64,000 nucleotides of DNA from Aurantibrevibacter litoralis (GTDB lineage Bacteria; Bacteroidota; Bacteroidia; Flavobacteriales; Flavobacteriaceae), in contig NZ_JAYEEQ010000013.1 of assembly GCF_034651555.1 (NCBI RefSeq), forward strand, positions 1-64,000, given 5' to 3'. How positions within the stretch are numbered: the first letter of the stretch is position 1; each line of letters begins with the position of its first letter. Both the position numbers and the translations under genes were made by a program. This document shows positions 27,308 through 35,556 of this stretch, piece after piece. The notes under the pieces were generated by a model. That model was not told the origin of the DNA. It made no database searches and saw nothing but the letters and a program-made list of their open reading frames with translations.

Positions 27308-28825
27308 ATGAACAAAAAAGTGATCTTGATGATTTTAGACGGTTGGGGCAAATCCCCAGATCCTAAAGTCTCCGCAGTAGATAAGGCAAATACCCCTTTT
27401 ATTGATTCCCTTTACCAAAACTACCCCAATGCCAATTTATTGACCGACGGGATGAACGTAGGATTGCCGGAAGGGCAAATGGGCAATAGTGAAGTTGGAC
27501 ACATGAATTTGGGTGCCGGGCGTATTGTGTATCAGGATTTGGCAAAAATAAATCTGGCAGTAAAAGAAAATACATTAAAAGACGAAAAAGTACTTAAAGC
27601 CTCCTTTTTGCATGCCAAAGAAAACCATAAGGCCGTTCATTTTTTGGGACTTTATAGCGACGGAGGGGTTCACAGCCATGTATCTCATTTAAAAGGCTTA
27701 GTGGAAGCTGCTGAGAATTACGAACTTGATCAGGTATTTATTCATGCCTTTACGGACGGTAGGGATGTAGATCCGAAAAGCGGCAAAGGCTTTTTGGAAG
27801 ATTTAAATGCATTTTTGAAAACGAAAAAGGCCAAATTAGCCACCGTAATAGGTCGTTATTACGCCATGGATAGGGATAAACGATGGGAGCGCGTAAAGTT
27901 GGCCTATGATCTCTTAGTGCACAGTTTGGGAGAAAAAACCCAAAATGTAACCGATGCCATACAAAAAAACTACGATGAAGGTATCACCGACGAATTTATT
28001 AAACCCATCGTAGTTACAGATGCACAAGGTGTTCCTCTTGCACATATAAAGCCAGACGATGTGGTGATCTTTTTCAATTTCAGAACCGATCGTGGTCGAG
28101 AACTTACCCAAGTACTGCATCAAAAGGATTTCCATGAAGAAAACATGCATAAATTACCGCTCTATTATGTAACGCTTACCAATTATGACGATTCCTTTAA
28201 AGGGGTTCATGTCGTTTACGATAAGGATAACATAAGCGAAACCCTAGGCGAAGTATTGGCTCGCGCCGGAAAAAAACAAATTCGTATTGCAGAAACAGAA
28301 AAGTACCCGCACGTGACATTTTTCTTTAACGGAGGCAGGGAAATCCCTTTTGAGGGTGAGGAACGCATACTTTGTCCATCACCAAAGGTGGCTACCTATG
28401 ATTTGAAACCAGAAATGAGTGCCTTTGAGATACGGGATGCTATTATACCCGAGCTTCGTAAAGGCGAGGTAGATTTTGTATGTCTCAATTTTGCCAATCC
28501 GGATATGGTAGGACATACCGGCGATATGAATGCCGCCATAAAAGCCTGCGAAACGGTAGATCGATGTGCTCAGGCTGTTATTACAGCAGCATTAGAAAAT
28601 GGCTACACGACACTCGTTATCGCAGATCATGGAAATTGTGAAACAATGATAAACCCGGATGGTAGTCCTAATACGGCGCATACTACCAATCCCGTACCCT
28701 TAATTCTGGTAGATCCTGAATTAAAAGTCATAAAAGACGGTGTTTTGGGCGACATTGCACCTACCATCTTACATCTAATTGGGGTACCGCAACCGGAGGC
28801 CATGACCCGTAGTTCCTTGATTTAA
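27308..28825 (+). CDS. gpmI: 2,3-bisphosphoglycerate-independent phosphoglycerate mutase
   Basis: Interconverts 3- and 2-phosphoglycerate in glycolysis with two Mn ions. The alkaline-phosphatase-type start is MILDGWG (Asp11), the catalytic serine is Ser61 in MGNSEVGHMNLGAG, and the C-terminal metal motifs are NFANPDMVGHTG and IADHGNCE. ATG 27308 gives 505 residues, the family norm. The frame continues to 27263, but the promoter box falls within that extension. Next is map, on the same strand after 68 bp. Confidence 0.96.
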   Translation: MNKKVILMILDGWGKSPDPKVSAVDKANTPFIDSLYQNYPNANLLTDGMNVGLPEGQMGNSEVGHMNLGAGRIVYQDLAKINLAVKENTLKDEKVLKASFLHAKENHKAVHFLGLYSDGGVHSHVSHLKGLVEAAENYELDQVFIHAFTDGRDVDPKSGKGFLEDLNAFLKTKKAKLATVIGRYYAMDRDKRWERVKLAYDLLVHSLGEKTQNVTDAIQKNYDEGITDEFIKPIVVTDAQGVPLAHIKPDDVVIFFNFRTDRGRELTQVLHQKDFHEENMHKLPLYYVTLTNYDDSFKGVHVVYDKDNISETLGEVLARAGKKQIRIAETEKYPHVTFFFNGGREIPFEGEERILCPSPKVATYDLKPEMSAFEIRDAIIPELRKGEVDFVCLNFANPDMVGHTGDMNAAIKACETVDRCAQAVITAALENGYTTLVIADHGNCETMINPDGSPNTAHTTNPVPLILVDPELKVIKDGVLGDIAPTILHLIGVPQPEAMTRSSLI

Positions 28826-28893
28826 AAGGATGTATTACTAATAGTTCTTAAAGGCTTTTTACCAATTTATAGGATTCTTGTACCTTTACCGCT

Positions 28894-29712
28894 ATGATCG
28901 TTTTAAAAACACCTGAAGAAATAGAACTGATGCGCGAAAGTGCCTTGGTAGTTTCCAAAACATTGGGCATGTTGGCTGCCGAGATAAAGCCTGGCGTTAA
29001 TGCGCTTTATCTAGATAAATTGGCCGAAGAATTTATACGGGAACAAAAGGCAGAACCCGGTTTTTTGGGTATGTATGGCTTTCCGAATACCTTAAATATG
29101 AGTCCGAACGCTCAGGTAGTACACGGCATACCCAATGCCGATCCGCTGCAAGAAGGCGATATTATTTCAGTAGATTGTGGGGCGTTAAAAAACGGCTATT
29201 ACGGCGACCATGCCTATACCTTTGCAGTGGGCGAAGTTGCTCCGGAAACCCTAAAGCTCCTTCGGGTAACTAAAGAATCATTGTATGCGGGAATCCGTGA
29301 ATTTCGCTATGGGAATAGGGTTGGCGATGTGGCTTATGCCATACAAAACCATTGTGAAAGTCATGGTTATGGTGTGGTTAGGGAATTGGTTGGACACGGA
29401 TTGGGTAAAAAATTGCACGAAGGACCAGAAATGCCAAATTATGGGAAACGAGGTCGCGGAAAAAAATTTCAAGAGGGCATGGTTGTGGCTATAGAACCGA
29501 TGATTAATATGGGTACACACCGGATTAAACAATTAAAAGACGGTTGGACCATTCTTACAGCCGATGGAAAGCCCAGCGCGCATTTTGAACACAACGTAGC
29601 CCTTGTAAACGGCAAACCGGAGCTGCTTTCCACTTTTCAATACATTTATGATGCCTTGGGCATACAAAGTACGGAAGAGGCCGAATTTCGCCAGAAAAAA
29701 TTACAATTCTAA
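28894..29712 (+). CDS. map: Type I methionine aminopeptidase
   Basis: Removes the initiator methionine from nascent proteins. All pita-bread active-site residues are in place: His77 (VVHGIPN), Asp94 and Asp105 (SVDCG, GDHAYTF), His168 (VGHGLGKKLHEGP), Glu201 (IEPMINMG) and Glu232 (FEHNVAL). At 272 residues it is a little longer than the E. coli enzyme, with a short C-terminal tail. The downstream methyltransferase follows after 46 bp and may be co-transcribed. Confidence 0.96.
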   Translation: MIVLKTPEEIELMRESALVVSKTLGMLAAEIKPGVNALYLDKLAEEFIREQKAEPGFLGMYGFPNTLNMSPNAQVVHGIPNADPLQEGDIISVDCGALKNGYYGDHAYTFAVGEVAPETLKLLRVTKESLYAGIREFRYGNRVGDVAYAIQNHCESHGYGVVRELVGHGLGKKLHEGPEMPNYGKRGRGKKFQEGMVVAIEPMINMGTHRIKQLKDGWTILTADGKPSAHFEHNVALVNGKPELLSTFQYIYDALGIQSTEEAEFRQKKLQF

Positions 29713-29758
29713 TAGTAATTGTAACCCTCTAACCTACCCGTACAAAGGTGTTTTTAGA

Positions 29759-30529
29759 ATGAAAAATCTGTTTCGCTACCTACTTAACCATATTCCCAGA
29801 CCAATCTTAATATCGCTTAGTTATTTGGTTAGGCCCGTGTTAGCCCTTTGGTATAGCGGAACTGCATTTACAGACCCCATAGACGGCAAACAATTCCGGT
29901 CTTTTTTACCGTATGGGTACGAGCGTACGCGAGAAAACGTGCTATCTCCTTCCACATTATCATTGGAACGCCACCGCCTCTTGTGGCTCTATTTAAAAAA
30001 CGAAACGAATTTTTTTACAGATGCGCTAAAGGTGTTGCATTTTGCACCTGAACAGGCTTTTTACCGTCGTTTTAGAAAATTGAAAAATCTGACGTATACC
30101 ACCACAGATTTAAACTCGCCTTTGGCCGATGTAAAAGCGGATATATGTGATTTGCCCTTTCCCGATCACAGTTTTGATGTTATTCTGTGCAACCATGTCT
30201 TGGAGCATATTCCCGATGATAAAAAGGCCATGAAAGAGCTCTACCGTGTGCTGAAACCTAATGGATGGGGAATTTTTCAGGTGCCGCAAGAGTTAAATAG
30301 GGAAACTACTTTTGAAGACCATAGCATTACCGATAAAAAGGAACGCGCCCGGATTTTTGGGCAGTACGATCATGTACGTATTTATGGTCGCGATTATTTT
30401 GATACGCTGCGAAACGTAGGTTTTACAGTTACAGAGGTCGATTATACCGCTGCGCTCTCACCACAGCAATTAGAAACGTACCGCTTGGCCAAAGGTGAAA
30501 TTATCCCTGTAGTAACTAAAAAAGCCTAG
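29759..30529 (+). CDS. Class I SAM-dependent methyltransferase
   Basis: 256 residues with the start at ATG 29759. The frame extends back into map, but the added residues are low-complexity Asn/Lys. The first 30 residues contain an amphipathic or hydrophobic segment (PRPILISLSYLV). The Methyltransf_11 core follows: FDVILCNHVLEHIPDD and LYRVLKPNGWGIFQVP. The glycine-rich motif I is weak (VLHFAPEQAFY), as in the subgroup that starts at the catalytic half. The substrate is unknown. A dispersed inverted repeat begins 19 bp after the stop. Confidence 0.85.
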   Translation: MKNLFRYLLNHIPRPILISLSYLVRPVLALWYSGTAFTDPIDGKQFRSFLPYGYERTRENVLSPSTLSLERHRLLWLYLKNETNFFTDALKVLHFAPEQAFYRRFRKLKNLTYTTTDLNSPLADVKADICDLPFPDHSFDVILCNHVLEHIPDDKKAMKELYRVLKPNGWGIFQVPQELNRETTFEDHSITDKKERARIFGQYDHVRIYGRDYFDTLRNVGFTVTEVDYTAALSPQQLETYRLAKGEIIPVVTKKA

Positions 30530-30547
30530 AAATCGAAACCTTTTTTT

Positions 30548-30632
30548 GCGTTAAGGATTGCAGTGAAAATCCTTTTTTTGGCGATTTCCAAAAAAAGATT
30601 GCAACGGAAAGCCTGACCCTCCGGGAAACGCC
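30548..30632 (+). repeat. Dispersed 85-bp inverted-repeat element, copy 2
   Basis: Begins GCGTTAAGGATTGCAGTG and ends GGGAAACGCC, with a central hairpin AATCCTTTTTTTGG/CCAAAAAAAGATT. It also contains GGAAAGCCTGACCC. It aligns along its whole length with the copy at 7927-8012, with most differences in the hairpin loop. It lies 19 bp past the methyltransferase stop, in the same gene-relative position as copy 1. Confidence 0.85.
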
Positions 30633-30664
30633 CAAAGAGAAGCGCTTCATTTTACTTAGTGCAT

Positions 30665-31696
30665 CTACGGCAGCATCCGCTTTTTGAAGCCATCGCTTAT
30701 AAATTCCTGTTCTTCCCCATGCTGATCTATGTAAATGATATACACTTCTAATGCAGTTTGCGCTGCGACCAATTTAAGGCTATCGTCTAAATTCATAGCC
30801 ATAAATGCCGTGGCGTAGGCGTCTGCCAGTGCGCAATTATCGGCGATCACTGTGACGCTTACTACATTAGAATTTTTGGTGAATCCGGTGATGGGATCTA
30901 CCGTATGCACATATTTTATGCCCGTTATGGGGTCTATTCTAAATTTTCTGTAATTTCCTGAGGTGGCCAAGGCCGCATTTTTTAGTGCAACGATATGTTT
31001 TAGAGAACCACTTCCTTCATCCTTCGGATTTTCTATACCTACTGTCCACGCTTTTTGAGATTGTTTGTTCTCTCCCTTGGCTCGTATTTCGCCACCAACT
31101 TCTATCAAATAATCTGAAATGTTGTTTTGATCTAACAACAAGCCCAGCTGATCTACGGTGTATCCTTGGGCAATGGCATTAAAATCGAGTTGCATTTGGG
31201 GATGTTCTTTTTTGATCTTATTTTTTTGGGTAATCCCTATTTTATCCAAGCCTACAAAGGACAAAAGGCTATCTACTTTGCTAGAATCCATTTGCACCTC
31301 CTTTCCGGGACCAAAACCCCAAGCATTCACCAAGGTGCCTACGGTAGGATCAAAATACCCGTTGGTGGCTTTATGCACCTCTTTGGACAACTCCAAAACC
31401 TCTCTAAACATATGATCCACCACCACAGTAGTATCTCCGGTATTGATTTTACTGATATCGGAATCGGGCCTGTAGGTAGACATGGACTTATCTACGGCCT
31501 GAAAAACCTGATTTATTTCTTCTTGCAACTCCAGTTCTGTTGCGGCAAAAAAAGTGATGTGAAAGGTAGTGCCTTGTGCCGCTCCTGTGTAGAAATTTTT
31601 GACAGGTTTGTGCAATGTGCCGGTGCACGAAACCATAAGTGCACCAACCACAAAAAAGGCATACAACCAGACGCTATACTTGGATAAGTCCATCAT
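30665..31696 (-). CDS. apbE: FAD:protein FMN transferase ApbE
   Basis: Attaches FMN covalently to Thr residues, here most likely of NqrB and NqrC, whose genes lie just upstream. 343 residues. The signal ends in a lipobox-like MVSC, placing it as a periplasmic lipoprotein. Family motifs: GTTFHITFF, STYRPDSDISKIN, DFNAIAQGYTVDQL and VEVGGEIRAKG, then the Mg-binding NCALADAYATAFMAM near the C-terminus. It overlaps the preceding 118-residue gene by 23 bp, so it is translated from the same message. Confidence 0.94.
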   Translation of the reverse strand: MMDLSKYSVWLYAFFVVGALMVSCTGTLHKPVKNFYTGAAQGTTFHITFFAATELELQEEINQVFQAVDKSMSTYRPDSDISKINTGDTTVVVDHMFREVLELSKEVHKATNGYFDPTVGTLVNAWGFGPGKEVQMDSSKVDSLLSFVGLDKIGITQKNKIKKEHPQMQLDFNAIAQGYTVDQLGLLLDQNNISDYLIEVGGEIRAKGENKQSQKAWTVGIENPKDEGSGSLKHIVALKNAALATSGNYRKFRIDPITGIKYVHTVDPITGFTKNSNVVSVTVIADNCALADAYATAFMAMNLDDSLKLVAAQTALEVYIIYIDQHGEEQEFISDGFKKRMLP

Positions 31697-32030
31697 AATC
31701 TACAATATAGGGTTCATTTAAATACACCGGCAAATCTTGATTGGCCGCATTGGATAGGCCCACGCCCGCATAATAGGTACGACCATGCTGTGCCTTAGCA
31801 TGTTTTTTAATTTTATTCAAAAGCAGATGATCCCATTCTCTAGGATTGTTGGGATGGATTACCGGCCGAACCACTATAAAATGCAACTGCTTGTCTTTGA
31901 GACACACAAATTGTGGATTTTTATGCAAGGCGCTATTGACCCCCATGAATTCATAGCCCTCTGCCTCCAGCATTCTGCCAACGATATTCATAGCCAAATT
32001 ATGAAGTTCTTGTAGTGTTAATGCCCTCAA
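31674..32030 (-). CDS. Nqr-associated protein of unknown function, 118 residues
   Basis: A small soluble protein without signal peptide or membrane helix, in the nqr/apbE cluster of flavobacteria. Relatives are often labelled NqrF in databases because of position, but it has no ferredoxin, FAD or NADH motif. The N-terminal helix (TLQELHNLAMNIVGRML) and the beta-rich middle (FVCLKDKQLHFIVVRPV) recall a small nuclease-like alpha/beta fold, without clear catalytic residues. It overlaps apbE by 23 bp and is separated from nqrF by a terminator, so the pair may be expressed at a lower level than nqrA-F. Confidence 0.75.
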   Translation of the reverse strand: MRALTLQELHNLAMNIVGRMLEAEGYEFMGVNSALHKNPQFVCLKDKQLHFIVVRPVIHPNNPREWDHLLLNKIKKHAKAQHGRTYYAGVGLSNAANQDLPVYLNEPYIVDYDGLIQV

Positions 32031-32043
32031 TGAATATGTATTA

Positions 32044-32075
32044 TAAAAAAACCGATATTGCGATATCGGTTTTTA
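32044..32075 (-). terminator. Terminator after nqrF, bidirectional in form
   Basis: AAAACCGATAT, TGCG, ATATCGGTTTT. On the minus strand it is followed by a U-run. It lies about 27 nt beyond the nqrF stop and 14 nt before the next ATG on the same strand. Confidence 0.8.
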
Positions 32076-32101
32076 CTTCTTTTTGAATTAATTATGCGTT
32101 T

Positions 32102-33409
32102 CTATCCGCCAAAATCATCAAAACGGATATGTTCATCGGGAATACCGTAATCCTCACCCATCTTCTGTACCGCTTTGTTCATTAACGGAGGACCACAGAA
32201 ATAAAGTTCAATATCTTCGGGGGTTTCGTGTTTACTAAGATAATGATCTATAACACAGTTGTGAATAAACCCTACAAACCCATCACCCGGAGCATCCAAA
32301 CTTTCCTTTACTTTCCAATTATCTTCGGGTAAAGGCTCTGAAAGTGCTAAATAAAATTTAAAGTTTGGAAATTCGTTTTCCAGTTTTCTAAAATGATCCA
32401 AATAGAATAATTCGCGCTTAGAACGCCCTCCGTACCAATAGGTTACCTTTCGATTGGTTTTTAATGTTTTGAAGAGATGGTACAAATGAGACCGCATAGG
32501 TGCCATACCGGCACCGCCACCCACGTAAAGCATCTCCGAATCGGATTCGTTGATGAAAAATTCGCCATAAGGCCCCGAAATGGTTACCGGATCTCCTTTT
32601 TTCAAAGAAAAGATATAGGAAGAAGCGACGCCCGGATTTACATCCATCCAACCATTTTTTGCCCTGTCCCACGGGGGTGTGGCAATACGCACGTTCAACA
32701 TTATTTCGCGCCCTTCTGCCGGATACGATGCCATGGAATAGGCTCTTTCCACGGTTTCCGGATTCTTCATTACCAAGGGCCACAGGTTAAACTTATCCCA
32801 TTCTGCCTGAAACTTATCGGGTGCTTCATGTTCTTCCGGGTGTGCTGTAATATCGATATCCGCATATTTTATTTCGCAGGCAGGTATTTCAATTTGGATA
32901 TAGCCACCGGCTTTATAGCCCATATCTTCCGGAATTTCTACGACAAACTCCTTTATAAAAGAAGCCACGTTATAATTACGAACTACCGTTCCCTGCCATT
33001 TTTTTATGCCAAAAACAGCCTCTGGAATGGTAATTTCCATATCTTGTTTCACCTTTACCTGACAGGCCAAACGGGCACCTTCATTTAATTCGCGCTTTGA
33101 AAAATGCGGGGTTTCCGTAGGCAAAGCTTCACCTCCACCGGAAATTACATGGCATTCGCATTGAATACACGTTCCGCCACCTCCACAAGCGGAGGGTAAA
33201 AATACTTTTTGATTACCTAAAGTGGACAATAAGGAATTTCCGGAGGAAACCACTAATTTTTTTTCACCATTAATGGTAATGGTAACAGGTCCCGAAGGGG
33301 ATAACTTTTCCTTAGTAAATAGCAATAATGCCACTAACAACAGTAATAGTGCCATAAAGGCTACTACGGTAATCAAAATTGTTCCAACAGTACTGGTAGC
33401 TAAAATCAT
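32102..33409 (-). CDS. nqrF: Na+-translocating NADH:quinone reductase subunit F
   Basis: The electron-entry subunit: oxidises NADH and passes electrons through FAD to a 2Fe-2S centre. One N-terminal membrane helix (8-31). A plant-type ferredoxin domain has Cys75, Cys81, Cys84 (ACGGGGTCIQC) and Cys116. The FNR module follows, with the FAD motif RAYSMASYP and the NADH motif GGGAGMAPMRSHL, ending FDDFGG. 435 residues is slightly longer than Vibrio NqrF. It is the last gene of nqrABCDEF, with 2 bp between nqrE and nqrF. Confidence 0.97.
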   Translation of the reverse strand: MILATSTVGTILITVVAFMALLLLLVALLLFTKEKLSPSGPVTITINGEKKLVVSSGNSLLSTLGNQKVFLPSACGGGGTCIQCECHVISGGGEALPTETPHFSKRELNEGARLACQVKVKQDMEITIPEAVFGIKKWQGTVVRNYNVASFIKEFVVEIPEDMGYKAGGYIQIEIPACEIKYADIDITAHPEEHEAPDKFQAEWDKFNLWPLVMKNPETVERAYSMASYPAEGREIMLNVRIATPPWDRAKNGWMDVNPGVASSYIFSLKKGDPVTISGPYGEFFINESDSEMLYVGGGAGMAPMRSHLYHLFKTLKTNRKVTYWYGGRSKRELFYLDHFRKLENEFPNFKFYLALSEPLPEDNWKVKESLDAPGDGFVGFIHNCVIDHYLSKHETPEDIELYFCGPPLMNKAVQKMGEDYGIPDEHIRFDDFGG

Positions 33410-33411
33410 GT

Positions 33412-34146
33412 TTACTCTTTTTGGGCATTGGTATATGAAACGGAAACCTCCTCAATTTCGGTTTCTACTTTCTTTTCTTCCTCTTTAATTACCGTGTTAA
33501 CCGGTTCTTTGGGTGCTGCATCATCGCCACCGGTTAGCATGCCGCCAAAACTCATAAAACCTATAGCCATAAGTCCGGTGATGATAAAGGTAATTCCCAA
33601 ACCTCTTAATGGTGGAGGTACATTAGAATACCGTATTTTTTCTCGAATGGCAGCGATAGCCAAAATAGCCAAAAACCAACCTATTCCGGATGAAAATCCG
33701 TAGTTAAATGCCAATCCCAAAGTCTGAATGTCTCTAGATTGCATAAACAAAGAACCTCCTAAAATAGCACAGTTTACTGCTATTAATGGGAGAAAGATAC
33801 CTAATGAATTGTACAGTGCAGGTGAAAATTTTTCTACTACAATTTCTACCAACTGAACCATGGTGGCAATTGTAGCTATAAACAAAATGAACGACAAGAA
33901 ACTGAGATTATAGTCCGCATATTCTGGACCCAACCAAGAAAGGGCACCGTCTCGAAGCAAATATTGGTCTAACAGCCAATTTAGAGGTACTGTTACGGCC
34001 AATACAAAAATAACCGCGGCTCCCAATCCTACCGCAGTTGTCACTTTTTTAGAAACTGCAAGATAGGAGCACATTCCGAGGAATGTAGCAAATACCATAT
34101 TATCTATAAATATGGACTTAAAAAATAATTCTATATGCTCTAACAT
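33412..34146 (-). CDS. nqrE: Na+-translocating NADH:quinone reductase subunit E
   Basis: Six-helix membrane subunit, homologous to NqrD and RnfA/E, that shares an iron centre with NqrD. The NCAILGGSLF segment carries the conserved Cys. At 244 residues it is longer than the usual roughly 200. The extra is a C-terminal soluble tail rich in Glu and Lys (from about residue 205, KEEEKKVETEIEE). Spacing to nqrF is 2 bp and to nqrD 4 bp. Confidence 0.96.
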   Translation of the reverse strand: MLEHIELFFKSIFIDNMVFATFLGMCSYLAVSKKVTTAVGLGAAVIFVLAVTVPLNWLLDQYLLRDGALSWLGPEYADYNLSFLSFILFIATIATMVQLVEIVVEKFSPALYNSLGIFLPLIAVNCAILGGSLFMQSRDIQTLGLAFNYGFSSGIGWFLAILAIAAIREKIRYSNVPPPLRGLGITFIITGLMAIGFMSFGGMLTGGDDAAPKEPVNTVIKEEEKKVETEIEEVSVSYTNAQKE

Positions 34147-34150
34147 ACTT

Positions 34151-34798
34151 CTAGTTTTCTTCGATTAATGCCTTGTTTTTGGAACGCTGCACCCAAATGA
34201 TGAGTCCAACCACAATAAGTGCCATGGGCGATAGTAACATAAAACCATTGTTTTCATAGCCTATGGCGTACAATCCTGTTTTAGCAATTGGATCTCCCAA
34301 CACTTTAATACCTAGGAGTGTTCCGGAACCTAATAGTTCTCTAAAAAACCCTACAATAACTAAAATTAACCCATAGCCCGCGGCATTACCAATACCGTCT
34401 AAAAAGGATTGCCATGGTTTATTTCCCAGAGCAAAAGCCTCAAAACGACCCATGATAATACAGTTGGTAATAATAAGACCAACAAAAACAGAAAGGGTCT
34501 TGCTTAACTCATAGGCAAACGCCTTAAGAACCTGATCTACGATAATCACCAAAGCGGCCACCACTACTAATTGTACGATGATCCTAATTTTAGAGGGAAT
34601 TACGTTTCTTAAAAGAGAAATAACAACGTTCCCTACGCCCAGTACAAATACCACTGAAATGGCCATTACAATAGAGGCCTTTAACTCGGCTGTTATTGCC
34701 AATGCAGAACAAATACCTAACACTTGAATCGTTATCGGATTATTATCCGCTAAGGGGTCTAGCAATAATCCTTTGTCTTTTTTTGTTAATAGTGCCAT
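34151..34798 (-). CDS. nqrD: Na+-translocating NADH:quinone reductase subunit D
   Basis: 215 residues with six membrane helices. ICSALAITAEL and the conserved Cys segment TNCIIMGRFEAFAL match NqrD/RnfE. With NqrE it forms the pseudo-symmetric core that holds the intramembrane iron centre and is thought to be part of the Na+ path. It is third from the end of the operon; the stop lies 4 bp before the nqrE start. Confidence 0.96.
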   Translation of the reverse strand: MALLTKKDKGLLLDPLADNNPITIQVLGICSALAITAELKASIVMAISVVFVLGVGNVVISLLRNVIPSKIRIIVQLVVVAALVIIVDQVLKAFAYELSKTLSVFVGLIITNCIIMGRFEAFALGNKPWQSFLDGIGNAAGYGLILVIVGFFRELLGSGTLLGIKVLGDPIAKTGLYAIGYENNGFMLLSPMALIVVGLIIWVQRSKNKALIEEN

Positions 34799-34801
34799 GT
34801 G

Positions 34802-35554
34802 TTACTTTTTTATTCTAATATTTTCTAAATAATCCTTGTAGAGGTTGAGGCTCTGCTTTATCATCGCAGTTACGCCATCACCTGTAATGGTAGCACCCGC
34901 CAAGGCATCGACCGCATTATCTTCTTTATCCTGATTTAAGGGATCATTATTCCCTTTCGCCACTTTAATTCCGGCATATTCCGAACCATCCAAAATGGAT
35001 TCTCCTAAAAAATCATCCATAAAATAGCGTTGTTTTATATTGGCTCCCAATCCGGGTGTTTCCCCTTTATGATCAAAATAAACCCCTTGAACGACTAAAT
35101 TTTCATCTAACGAAACGAAACCCCAGATGGCATCCCAAAGGCCTTTGCCCAGCATGGGAATGATATAGTATTTTTTACCTTCTTTCTCTCCTATAAAGAG
35201 TGGAAGTTTCCGAACATTTCCTTTTTTCGCAGCGGTTTCTTGTTGTTTTAAATCGATTAGATACGCTTCATCGTCTTTGATGATTTCGTCTCCTTGAATC
35301 ACCAACTGTTCTGTAATGTATTTAGAAAATTCATCGGCTACTCTGTCGGTAGGCACAAAATTGACACTGCCTTCTCCCTCATTCTCGTTAACCCCCATTG
35401 CATATAAAATGTTCTGCTGCTTTTCTAGCTTCTCATTTTGTTTTATTCTTGGACTTAGGGAAGATGCTAAAAATGCCAAAACAGAACCTACAATTACCAC
35501 CATAATACCGGCAAAAATTACCGTGTATCCATTTTTCTCTGTATCTACTGCCAT
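34802..35554 (-). CDS. nqrC: Na+-translocating NADH:quinone reductase subunit C
   Basis: One N-terminal helix (12-32) and a periplasmic FMN-binding domain. The flavinylation motif is DALAGATITG, with Thr222 as the likely residue that ApbE links to FMN. 250 residues, ending SLNLYKDYL. The start lies 2 bp after nqrB and the stop 3 bp before nqrD. The apbE gene that should modify it is about 3 kb downstream. Confidence 0.96.
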   Translation of the reverse strand: MAVDTEKNGYTVIFAGIMVVIVGSVLAFLASSLSPRIKQNEKLEKQQNILYAMGVNENEGEGSVNFVPTDRVADEFSKYITEQLVIQGDEIIKDDEAYLIDLKQQETAAKKGNVRKLPLFIGEKEGKKYYIIPMLGKGLWDAIWGFVSLDENLVVQGVYFDHKGETPGLGANIKQRYFMDDFLGESILDGSEYAGIKVAKGNNDPLNQDKEDNAVDALAGATITGDGVTAMIKQSLNLYKDYLENIRIKK

Positions 35555-35556
35555 AA

